A stretch of DNA of 64,000 nucleotides, from assembly GCA_014529385.2 (NCBI GenBank), contig CM043964.1, positions 2,651,497 through 2,715,496 on the forward strand. Direction: 5' to 3'. The notes below the pieces were generated by a model. It ran no database searches. It was not told the DNA's origin and saw only the letters and a list, made by a program, of their open reading frames with translations. Of the stretch, positions 9,649 to 18,536 are shown piece after piece. How positions within the stretch are numbered: the stretch's first letter is position 1; the number at the start of each line of letters is the position of its first letter. Both the position numbers and the translations under genes were made by a program. Origin of the DNA: Adiantum capillus-veneris. Taxonomy: Eukaryota > Streptophyta > Polypodiopsida > Polypodiales > Pteridaceae.

Positions 9649-9888
9649 CTATACTAGCATTCTTTGATTATGCACATTGTAGTTTGAAGGTAAATTACAG
9701 GCTCCAAAGGGTAACAGTTTTGTAACTACCTTTGCGAGAATGAGAATTCTGACTTCGCTGGGTAGTTGTGGGTAGAATTCTTTCAAGAATTGTGATGCAT
9801 ACTCCTCAGACTCTTCCCCCGGTGTTTTCCAGTTCGCAAAATCGAGCAAATGGTCACTATCAGGGAATAGATCGCCGCTGTGATTCAT
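9649..9888 (-). CDS. N1 leader micro-ORF (FANWKT motif)
   Basis: Begins about 57 bp downstream of the 5' LTR. It contains HLLDFANWKTPGEESEEYA, then FLKEFYPQLPSEV. This resembles the leader ORFs of N2 (EFANWRTEEEEALEAL) and of L34 (EFSNWRTEEEEIEE), each of which also lies just after an LTR and PBS. A possible splice donor (AAG|GTAGTT) lies within it, so it may be a first coding exon. The role is unknown. Confidence 0.5.
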   Translation of the reverse strand: MNHSGDLFPDSDHLLDFANWKTPGEESEEYASQFLKEFYPQLPSEVRILILAKVVTKLLPFGACNLPSNYNVHNQRMLV

Positions 9889-9924
9889 TCCTTAGCACCC
9901 ATATGGTTTTAGGCGAAATTCGAA

Positions 9925-9942
9925 CCAATAGCAGGATCGCCA
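9925..9942 (-). other. N1 putative primer-binding site
   Basis: Two bases after the 5' LTR, the minus strand reads TGGCGATCCTGCTATTGG. The TGG start and position fit a PBS. I cannot name the tRNA. Confidence 0.5.
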
Positions 9943-9944
9943 AA

Positions 9945-10339
9945 TGTTAGGCACACATTGCCATAACAAATAACCAATGCAGTAAACATACAATTCATAT
10001 CAAACAGGAAGCAGGAAACTGCATACTTCAAACACCATACTGCAAAGAAGACAGGTATGTAACATCATAGATAGAGGGAAAATAGTGTGCCATTCATCAT
10101 CATTATTCAGTAATACAACAGAAAACACAGAACCAATGCAGGAGAGAGCCAACAACATCAACAGGCATAGACATAACTGCTTCTCGTCCTGAGAATTCAC
10201 GAGACACACAACTAACTTCCCCAAAAATATAAAATACCCATGTTCACTTATCCCTAAGGTTCAAAGATAAAGGTTTTAATTACAGTTCAAAAATAATAGC
10301 CTGACTGCCCTGAAAGCCTTGATAAATCAGGCACTAACA
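9945..10339 (-). repeat. N1 5' LTR
   Basis: 395 bp, same termini as 5432-5826. The target duplication CCTGT follows at 10340-10344. Confidence 0.95.
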
Positions 10340-10344
10340 CCTGT

Positions 10345-11800
10345 TGTTCAGTGGACTGTGATTTCACTTCCGATTCCTTTTGTTGTTGAGCTAAATCTCA
10401 ATTTTGTCGTCTCCTTACGGTACGGCTCAACTTTGGCTTCTTTGTAGCCTCTAGTTGTGCAATGTCAATGGGTTGTGGACTACACCGCATAACGCTTTGA
10501 AGGTATTCACCCCATTTATCTACCAACTTCCGATGAGCATCACATGCCCTTATATAATTAAGCCATTCTATGATAGATTTCTTTTCATTTATTCTATCAC
10601 GCACATTTGCTCGATATCGTCGCCTCTTATATCTCTTACTCTTCTTGTCTAATTTTTGATTACAACTGATCTCTAGTGAAGAGTCACTAGATGAATCGCT
10701 CCTTGTGTCTTCTGCTCCCTTGGATAGATTGTCATATGGGGTACCACTGGGCCCTGAATGGTTTGTCCCCACATTTGTACTAAGATTTAACTCAGATTCT
10801 TCATCCTCAGAGTCAATTTCAATTGATGATTTTGACCCCAAATCGTGTGGGCTATAGTCTTGTGAGGCGCTACTGGTTCCAATGCCAGTCAAACCTTCAT
10901 CTTCTAGGTCATCAGAAGCTATATGCATTGCTTCTAACATATTTAGGGGTACGAGTGGTGGCATTTCATCCCCCTCAAGTGTTACCCAGGTCGTCCCCCT
11001 ATTTCCTCCAGTATCTATGGTTGCTGCTAGGTGGACCCAATCCACATTGTTCGACTCAATCATCCCAGGTAGTACATCCATATAAGGAGAATCTTCCCCA
11101 ACATTAGTGTCCGCTTTACACGTGTAACAATACTGCAATGGGGCCGAGTGAACTGTGGTGTCAGATCTATGATCAATTATGAACTTGTTTCCTAGGGGAT
11201 GTGCTTGACCAGTAACAAGATCCACTCGAATGATAGAATCTTGGAACTGCAAGTAGACATGGTTTTTAGACCAGTCATGCACCATTTTTGCTTCCCTCAT
11301 GAAAGGACGTCCTAAGATCATCTCCGATGCCATAGTGTGCTTGGAGAAATCCATAACAATGAAGGTAATTCTATTTTATGTCCAAAGACCTTGATCTTGA
11401 GATCTTCTAGCATCCCAATAGGTTTAACAATAGACCCATTGGCCATCTTCACTACTATGGTTGTGGTCGCAAGGTGAGGTCTTCCCATAGTTTCCCAGCA
11501 ATTTTTAGTCACAATGCTAACCCCAACGCCACCATCAAGGATTCCCTTCACAGTTAATCCCTTAGCAGTGATTGGTATGGTTGCATTGGATTCATCACCC
11601 TCAAAGTATTGTCCCAACTTGTTAATAGGTATTTCTATAACAAGGTTCTCATCTAGGTTGGGTAGCCCAAACTTTAGTTCTCCATTGAGGAAGGCTTGAA
11701 GAGCTGAGACTAACTCAGGGTCTTTATATAGTTTGGACATGATGGTGGTTCTAACTTTTGAAGACACGAAATCCATCAATTTGGCAATGTTTAACTGCAC
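10345..11800 (-). pseudogene. Ty3/gypsy protease and protease-RT linker (G1)
   Basis: The ORF at 11318-11800 carries the retropepsin: LGQYFEGDESNATIPI, then GILDGGVGVSIV with the catalytic D-G-G. After a frameshift the ORF at 10398-11354 continues with MILGRPFMREAKMVHDW, the C-terminal protease motif. The rest is an acidic Ser-rich linker (DSEDEESELN, SDSSSDSSLE) and a basic stretch (KRYKRRRYRANVRDR). The linker ends at the N1 insertion site and resumes at 5431. The protease processes the gag-pol polyprotein in this family. This copy is broken by at least one frameshift. Confidence 0.8.
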
Positions 11801-11818
11801 CTTTTGGGCTTCAGTACC

Positions 11819-13535
11819 TTAACGTGGGGAAGATGGGATCTCCATTTCTTCGATAGGATCAGGTAGTCCCTCTGTAAACATTCTTTCCATCAAGAAGTGA
11901 GTATGCCCACTTTCCCATGACTTTAAGTCACTTTCTTCTTGGATGACACTAGGTATGGCTAAGGGTCTATGGACTTGGTGAGGTTGTTGTTGCACAGGGA
12001 ACACGGTGTTTGTAATCTGAATCTGCCTAGGTGCTGGCTCTAGATCCCTTTGGGTATCTTCTACCAAACTCCTTAATTGCTTGACTCCCTCGATCTCCTC
12101 TGTAGGGTTTGGATAAGTTCCTACCTTCTTCTTGGATCCCTGCTATTGTGGCTCATGAAGATCTTCCTTGTTGGTTTCTATCTTAGTGGTTGTTTTGGTT
12201 TCCATGGTTTCACATGAATCAGAATCCTCTTCAGCGTCGTTCATATATACGGGGTTGTCACCAATCCCGATGTTGGTCTTTGAACTGGGGTTTGACTTCG
12301 CTGCTTCTTGCGATCTCTTCCTTTGTGTTTTCTTCTTTTTCTGAAATTGGGCAATTGATACCGTGTCTCTTCCCTCAAGAATATCATTTTTTTTTGGAGC
12401 ATCGATCGTGTGAGTAGGTTTACTGGTACCACATGTGTACTTTGGAATGGCTCCTCGGTAACCTCAATCAAGTTTAATGGCGTGATCTTCGGTGCATTTG
12501 GATTATTTGGACATTGGGCAATCAAATGGTCTATGCCACATCGAGTACACATGAGTATTGGCATTGTAGATGTGCTCGCTTGATTGGTTTGCATTAGTGT
12601 GGCGTTCTTTTGTAGCCTAATAGGACACTCGGCCACTCGATGCATAACTCCACACTCATAGCATTGAAGAGGTGGTCTCTTAGCAGTGTAATTGATATTT
12701 TGGCCTCTTGCAGCAAGAGCAACTACTTGATAAACAGGTTTGACTTGTCCTCAATAGTCCTCCATGTAGTATTGTGTACTTTCTTCAATCACATCCATCC
12801 CATAGGCAATATTAGGATCTATATCTTCCGCACAGCCTTGCAAACAAGCAATAGATGACTCACAACCCACTTGATTCACATAAGTGATTCTTGGATGTGG
12901 TGGTTGCGGTCCTAGCACTGGAGGTGGTAAGGGTGTTGTTTGAACAACATTTTGGGCCCTAGAGACCATGTGTTGTGACGTTTGTTTAAGAGGTGGGGCC
13001 AGCATCAATGCAGGCACTTGAGGTGTGTCTGTCCATGCTAAGGTTGGTCTATTGGCCATCGCGCACTTAAATACTATGCAATCCTTAGTTGATGACCATA
13101 CCTCCCACAGGCATTGCAATTCCCATTGAATTTTACTCTAAAAGTAGGGCATTCACTAGTACTATGCGGTCCATAGCATACTGAGCACCATTGTTGCTCC
13201 CTTCTTGGATACACATGATTGTTTTGCGGAGCACGATTGTCTCTAAGACTCTTTTGAATAGCCGTGGTGAGATCTGCTAAAATCATCTCAGATATCTTTG
13301 ACTCCTTAGCAATAGGCTTTAGGGTCATTAGCTGATGCCCTGATGCTTGCAAGCTAATAGATTTAGGCTCAACAGACACTCTTTCTCCTTGAATCATTAA
13401 ATTATCCTCCAATTGGATCGCATTGGTGGTGACTGCTTCCCAAGTGGTGATACCTCTAATGACTAGGCCATTGTAGATGCATGTCGTAATCCCTAATGAA
13501 TCTATCAAGCAATTGGTTATTGTTGAAGTGTTCAT
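11819..13535 (-). pseudogene. Ty3/gypsy nucleocapsid region with several zinc knuckles (G1)
   Basis: Four short ORFs in shifted frames (11819-12067, 12241-12645, 12751-13119, 13074-13535). Knuckle-like motifs are CSVCYGPHSTSEC, CNACGRYGH, CYECGVMHRVAEC (immediately upstream of 12645) and CTRCGIDHLIAQC. Three have CX2CX3HX4C spacing, which is known from Athila-type gag. Linkers are Pro/Gln-rich. The region would bind element RNA. Stops and frameshifts break it. Confidence 0.7.
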
Positions 13536-14568
13536 ATGGATTACAACGAGAATTCAAATGCTTTAAGGGACTAATAAAGTCTCTCACCGACTCTCCTTCC
13601 TCTCGTTGGGATTTCTGGAGCTGAGAGGCTACACCCCTAAGTACTCCCTCTCGTATGTATTCTTTCAAGAACAATCTCCTAAGAGTAGGGTAAATTGTTT
13701 TTTCTTTCATTAGGGTTCTATACCAATCCCCTGCCTTCCTACTTAAGGTTAGGCTTAAAGCATTACTCTTATGCAGGTCATTGTGTTCTCCTAGAGAATT
13801 GCATATTTGTTCAAACACTTTGATATGCTTTCTCACATCCCCGTCTCCACTAAATTTTTGTGTGAGCTTGGATATTTGTACTGCCTTACTTCTAGGTTCT
13901 CTATCAGGCGTGTTACGCATATTCTCAGCAATAGATCGACCGGTAGTTTGAGAAAATGTTTCCAAGTCATCTAAGTGAGCAGGCACCGTGGGTGGAGATG
14001 CTCCAGAGACTACATGTGGAGTAGGTATTGGCATTGGGCTTGGTACATAGGAAGCCCTTGGGTTCCACGTTTGGTACGGTGTTGTGCCATGTTGCAGCCC
14101 AAAGTTCATATGTGTGGCCCTAGGCATAGTCGGATGTGACATGCTAATGCTAGCCGATATGGTCCCATGGAAATAAGAGCTTGGGTGTTGTGGTTGTGAA
14201 GCATAGGTAGTTGAAACAATAGGAGGGGTAGGAACTACATGAGTATGAGGATCCATGGGTGTATACGATTGGTACACACTTGTAGATACTATTGCATGCA
14301 TTGAGCTACCATGTAGTGGTGCTTTACTAATGAATGAGGTCCATGGCGTGTTTCTTGGCATGCCCATCATTGGGGTAGGCATGGTAGCCGTGGTGTCATC
14401 AAGGGAAAGACGAGCTAGACTTGGAAAGGTAAAGCTATTACTTGTGGGCTCAGATTGCACTGAGACCCCTGGTGAAACAACAAATAGAGGATCCATCAGA
14501 CTTACCGAGGGAGTCTCCATTTGCGATAAGGTTGGTTGTTTAGCCTTCCCTGTATCCAAGAATCGCAT
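13456..14568 (-). pseudogene. Ty3/gypsy gag capsid (G1)
   Basis: Pro/Ser/Thr-rich N-terminal half, then a retrotransposon gag core: KFSGDGDVRKHIKVFEQIC, LSRKAGDWYRTLM, LRRLFLKEY, REEGESVRDFI, NNNQLLDRFI. It forms the virus-like particle shell. It is frameshifted at both ends relative to the flanking gag pieces (14502-15045 upstream, 13074-13535 downstream). Confidence 0.8.
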
Positions 14569-15045
14569 GAGACCCGTTGTTTGAAGGCATGTGGATCCCC
14601 TTTGTTCTGTCTCTCTAACTCAATGACCCTATGGATGACCTCACAAACTCTTTGTTGTTGATCTTCCACACTAGCAGCACCCATTGTGGATCGAAGGGCA
14701 CCTAACCAACCCACGTGATAGGTGTGACCTGTGTATAGATCGGTTAGAGTTTTCGTTTGTAGTTCGTACTCCCAGTTCTCATTTAAGAACGCTCCATCTA
14801 GGATTGAGGTGCTAGGGGTGTCCTTTGAACTAGATGCAATGTGGCTCTCTATGGGTTAACCCTTAGTGGTCGCTAATTCTGGAGCACTTGATTGCTCTCC
14901 TAGCAAAGATATTGATAGAGCAGCTTTCGCTTTTAACTCTCTTCGTTGCTCCGCCTTGCGTAAGCTCTCGATTTTCTTTTCCCTAGATGCAATGATATAT
15001 TGCTCCACCTCTTGCACTTCGGCAAGGCTTCTACGATCGGGTAAT
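14502..15045 (-). pseudogene. G1 gag N-terminal half (left of the Copia-1 insertion)
   Basis: From the Copia-1 target site the minus strand reads LPDRRSLAEVQEVEQYIIAS and then a Lys/Arg/Glu-rich helix, with one TAA (around 14859-14861) before WEYELQTKTLTDLYT and ALRSTMGAASVEDQQQRV. A frameshift near 14570 leads into the capsid ORF. It is continuous in frame with 27899-28158 once Copia-1 and its duplicated GTAAT are removed. Confidence 0.65.
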
Positions 15046-15266
15046 TGTTAAAGAATATGATGTTAAAGAATATGTCCATTGTGCTATGGGCGGCTGGACA
15101 CTGACTATACTATGTTGTAAATATACTTTGGATAATAGTTCAAAAGAGAAGAGCAGCTCGTTGAATGGCTGCTGCAGGGTAACGATTGTGTGTGTGTGTC
15201 TCGATGTGTGTTGGTGTGTATGTGTAGTCTTCTTTCCTACCTTCTCCATCACCTGCGCACTCTACA
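15046..15266 (+). repeat. Copia-1 5' LTR
   Basis: 221 bp. It matches the 3' LTR except for short indels (an AGAAGAG-type segment and GT repeat length) and a few substitutions. It contains a GT-rich tract at about 15187-15226. Confidence 0.93.
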
Positions 15267-15269
15267 AAG

Positions 15270-15283
15270 TGGTATCAGAGCTC
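15270..15283 (+). other. Copia-1 primer-binding site
   Basis: TGGTATCAGAGCTC starts 3 bp after the LTR. It is complementary to the 3' end of plant initiator-Met tRNA, as in most plant copia elements. Confidence 0.92.
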
Positions 15284-15817
15284 AGTTTGAGGAGCTACAG
15301 TCAATACACAGGTTTCCGCAGCTCTGGAAAACAGCAAAAAAGAGAGGTTTTTTGATCATAACTCCCTCACCCGAACTCCGAATAGAGTGATCCAGGAGTC
15401 TATCTTTATGTTTTTGGGCGTTCCGGACGCATTGGCATACTCAGATTTGCCAAAATCTACAATTTTCTGCAGCAAACAGCCAACTCACACAAGCATAGGA
15501 GATGTCCAATTTTGCACTCGGCAATAGATTTACAGGTTACAGGTGAAGAATTCAGCATTTACACAGGTTTTGGAGAGCGACATAGAGCTTTTGCATCATG
15601 ATATTGTGTTATCGAAGATTATGTTTGGTTGTTGTGGGTCCGTTATGGACATCCGCCTATGTAAGAAAGGTTGTGGGAAGAAGTTGAGGCGGTTATATTG
15701 TCAGATTGAGTACTTTGTGGTTATGTATGGATATGCGGTCAATGTATTTTGGAAAACTGCAGCCTTTGTGAGGGTCGAGTGCGGTTTTTTGAAGCCTTGC
15801 CTTGGGAGCTTTGGTAC
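15284..15817 (+). other. Copia-1 untranslated leader (left part)
   Basis: Leader sequence without a convincing coding frame, interrupted by N2 at 15817/15818. It resumes at 23324 and runs to the gag start. The N2 target duplication GGTAC is at 15813-15817. Confidence 0.7.
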
Positions 15818-16418
15818 TAATGGCGGGAAAAAGAGCAGTGCAATCGGGTGGCCTCTGTACTCGTGCACACTCCACAAACCACGCCTCATGCAAACAAGCA
15901 AAGAACAAAACAAAGGGGGCACCACCCTAAATTAAGAGGTTTAGGGACCTCACACATAGTGTACATAGGCAAGTGAGACTTCTGGCATTATAATGGCATC
16001 AAAACATATGGCAAAACACATAGAAACGAAGCTTAGGGACCTTATGTAGCATATATATACACAAGACATCAGCTTAACAATACAACGGCATCTGATCATA
16101 CATAACAAGGGTATAGAGAAGCAAGCCAAGGATGGCATAATCCCTTGTCAAAAACAATCAACCAAGCAAGTAGGTATGATCCTACTAGCAACACATCAAT
16201 ACCTTAGAGAATGATGGCGAGGATGGTGGCCATGGAGCATGAGAGAAGACTCCTTATTTAGGTTTTAGGGCTAGTAATGTAGCATACTAGAGGGAGAGAG
16301 AGAGAGGGAGAGAGAGAGTAGAGCTCCATCCATAGCTCCTCGTTGTGAGCAATGTCGTCATAGCTTCATTGCTTGGTGAAGGGGGTGAAGTGTTGTTGTT
16401 TTGAGGGAGAGAAGGCCT

Positions 16419-16432
16419 CCTTATATAGGTTT
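16419..16432 (-). promoter_or_regulatory. N2 LTR TATA box
   Basis: The minus strand reads AACCTATATAAGGAGG within the LTR. The same sequence occurs in the other LTR near 22407-22420. It is the likeliest core promoter, with U3 to its right and R-U5 to its left. Confidence 0.5.
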
Positions 16433-16919
16433 CTGAGAGGGTTTAGGATTAGGGATAAACATGCTTAAATCCGCTGATTGGGGTTACTTTTTGCTTAGGG
16501 TGGTCAACAGATTGAGGTCACCTGATATGTCACCACCAAGATATTCTCTAGAGTGATGTGAGAGGGGAGGGTAAATGCTGATTTTTCTGATTGTGACACA
16601 TGGGGATAAGGCCTTGACCAGCATTTAAGAGCAAGTAGGTGGCTGTTGAAACTGGAGGTTCTGCACATGTCAGGGGGGGGACCTGCTGGGTCCTCCTGAA
16701 TATCAAATTCTCCAAAAATCCTCAACCATGGCTTCTTTTGACATGTGTTCTTTGAAAAAATCAGCATGTCTCTTTTCAACTCAAAAGTCTTTATCCCTGT
16801 TGACTCACCTTTACCATAAGATTTTCCCCTTTTCTCCTCCTGTAACTGCATTGTTGATGCCCAATCACTGCTTCTAGTAACAGTGAACTGTTACCTACCA
16901 AATACTTATGGTGCAGTAA

Positions 16920-17052
16920 AGAATATTTACCATGGGTAAAAAAATTTATTGTAGGTAAAAAGTGATTTGTATTTACCGTGTAGGTGAAAAATATTTACTC
17001 TAGGTAAAAAATATTTACTGTGGTAAAAAATATTTATTGTCGGAAAAAAAGT
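16920..17052 (-). repeat. Degenerate ~20-bp tandem array in N2 U3
   Basis: About six degenerate units of the form TAGGTAAAAAATATTTACTG. They are repeated in the other LTR at about 22908-23040, where several units differ by single transitions. Confidence 0.7.
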
Positions 17053-17335
17053 GAAAACGGAGTATGCTGTGCTGTGAGTCCACACGAACATCCACGTGTA
17101 AATTTCACTAGAAATTGACACCTAGAATGGGCTATTCTGTAAGATATAGGTTGTAGGCATGCATAAGAGCTCGTTCCCACGTATCTTCTGTCCATGGCAC
17201 TTTTTACTCTTTGGTGCTTGTGAAGTAGATTTTTCTTCTCTTTTGAAATCCCTTGGACTAGAGTATCCTCATCTCCCCAACAACTGACTGTGCCTTTATT
17301 GCATCTTCAGAAGGGGTCCTAAAAACCATGCATCA

Positions 17336-17353
17336 TATAGCCCTCTCCCTTAA
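17336..17353 (-). other. N2 polypurine tract
   Basis: The minus strand reads AAGGGAGAGGGCTATA directly before the 3' LTR start TGATGCATGG. It is closely similar to the G2 tract AGAAGGGGAGGGCTAA. Confidence 0.8.
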
Positions 17354-17378
17354 GCTAGAGGTATTTGATGCCTCTAGC
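17354..17378 (-). other. Hairpin next to the N2 polypurine tract
   Basis: GCTAGAGGTAT and ATGCCTCTAGC flank a 3-nt loop. The 11-bp stem has one non-Watson-Crick position. The same hairpin, with a perfect stem, is beside the G2 polypurine tract at 61864-61887. Confidence 0.8.
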
Positions 17379-17616
17379 TGTAGGTTGTGCTACAATTGGG
17401 TTCTCTTGAATACTTACCCACCTGGTACCAATTGAATTTGCCATGTTACTGCTTTCTTGGCTGATGCACCCTGTTTAGTCCTTTCTGATGAATAATTGTA
17501 TCCATCCATGACTAACAACTGGTCTCCTAGACCCTTGAAAGCCATACTCCATCCATTGTCAATATCCGCTTTCACTGGTAGCATTCTCTTTTTTTTTTTT
17601 TTTTGCCCAACCCCTC

Positions 17617-17636
17617 GTTGAGCATTCGTGCTCAAC
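17617..17636. other. Second hairpin in the N2 3' interior
   Basis: Perfect 8-bp stem GTTGAGCA / TGCTCAAC with a TTCG loop. Its flanks resemble the hairpin near the N3 polypurine tract (38793-38806). It follows a T-run at about 17588-17604. Confidence 0.75.
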
Positions 17637-17771
17637 CATAGTATTATTTAGGTAAAAGATGACTGTATAGAGAGAATTATATAACATAGAGCTATAGACT
17701 GCATAAGAAAAATGATAGTATAATGGCTATATAGATAGGATAGAGATAGAGAAAAAGCATCTGCTACTGCA

Positions 17772-18473
17772 TCACCCTCCAGGGTCAAATGGAAAGCTCA
17801 AAGCTCCCCCACGCATGGTGTAGAATCCACCTGGATCAAAAGTAAAGCATTGCTCATTGCCATCAACCTGTAAAACATGTATATCCAAGCCTTCCTTTGC
17901 ACTTGTAGGCCAATAGACAGGCCACCCTTCTAGCTCTTTATAGCACGGAGCTTCGTCACCCTGCATCCATAATCCTTCGTGTCCACTATAAGCATACTTG
18001 CCATCACTTGAGAAACCTGAATCATAAGCAGCTATCCTACCATCTGCTACAGAAACCTCCATGGTATAGCCCACTTCAAAAAAACCTCGCCATTGACACA
18101 AAAATATATGTAAAGCAACCTCCAATAACACATGTATCCATAGCATCACATAACATAGCAAGACCCTGCCATTTGCCACCACTAGCTGCATAGGCAAGCA
18201 AACCTGATCACTTTTCAAACCTGTATCCAAACCCTCTGTAAACATCTCCACAACCATCTCTTTATACTCAGAAACATGACCTACTAGAGCTTCAACCTGT
18301 GCAAATACCTCATCACCAACAAGGTTGACGGCACCTTCCTTTAATTGGATATGGTGTTGGGTTACCGTCACTCCTTTAATGTGCTCGTAATCAGTTATAA
18401 AGAGGCCAGCATGCTTCTTTAGTACCTGCAAATAGGGTTCTCTCTCTTCTTCTAGTAGGTCCTTAGCTAGCAT
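17772..18473 (-). CDS. N2 ORF: RT N-terminal stub fused to an unrelated C-terminus
   Basis: 233 codons, in the same frame as gag-protease and separated from it by one TGA and about 20 codons. It starts LLEEEREPYLQVLKKHAGLF, then ITDYEHIKGV and QHHIQLKEGA, which is the lead-in to gypsy RT. The conserved RT core should follow (K-x-G-x-x-R-x-C/V, then motif A and Y/F-x-DD), but the sequence changes to an unrelated stretch with a hydrophobic segment (LLCYVMLWIHVLLEVALHIF). It ends VDGNEQCFTFDPGGFY ... FPFDPGG. That end resembles the region after integrase in G2 (RVDGWRFKRYFLRFDPEF). I infer an internal deletion that joined pol's start to its tail. Confidence 0.7.
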   Translation of the reverse strand: MLAKDLLEEEREPYLQVLKKHAGLFITDYEHIKGVTVTQHHIQLKEGAVNLVGDEVFAQVEALVGHVSEYKEMVVEMFTEGLDTGLKSDQVCLPMQLVVANGRVLLCYVMLWIHVLLEVALHIFLCQWRGFFEVGYTMEVSVADGRIAAYDSGFSSDGKYAYSGHEGLWMQGDEAPCYKELEGWPVYWPTSAKEGLDIHVLQVDGNEQCFTFDPGGFYTMRGGALSFPFDPGG

Positions 18474-18536
18474 CTCCTCTAAGCCTGTGGCTTCTTCCTT
18501 GTTTAGAGAGTCTTGACCACCTTCTCCTTCTGGGTT

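Larger units (their letters stand above)
5432..10339 (-). mobile_element. N1: young non-autonomous LTR retrotransposon
   Basis: 4,908 bp bounded by two 395-bp direct repeats that start TGTTAG and end CTAACA, a perfect terminal inverted repeat. It is flanked by a 5-bp target duplication CCTGT (5427-5431 and 10340-10344). The two LTRs differ at 4 positions by my count, all transitions, so the insertion is recent. It lies within the protease-RT linker of G1 in the same orientation. The interior encodes one 1,101-codon ORF and two small upstream ORFs but no RT, RNase H, integrase or retropepsin motif. It must borrow enzymes from another element. Confidence 0.93.
15818..17335 (-). repeat. N2 3' LTR
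   Basis: 1,518 bp, nearly identical to 21806-23323. It includes a short GA-rich tract (16289-16320) and an AT-rich array of TAAAAAATATTTACTG-like units (16920-17052). Confidence 0.95.

Noticed and set aside
9913-9944. Possible tRNA gene because of TTCGAAC
   Set aside because: The stem halves around the TTCGAAC loop do not pair; it is better explained as leader/PBS sequence.
14255-14584. 109-codon plus-strand ORF
   Set aside because: Antisense of the Pro/Ser/Thr-rich G1 gag region.
15543-15935. 130-codon plus-strand ORF
   Set aside because: Crosses the N2 insertion boundary at 15817/15818, so it is a chance fusion of Copia-1 leader and N2 LTR.
16920-17052. CRISPR-like array
   Set aside because: Units are degenerate, AT-rich and have no unique spacers; they are an LTR-internal tandem repeat.
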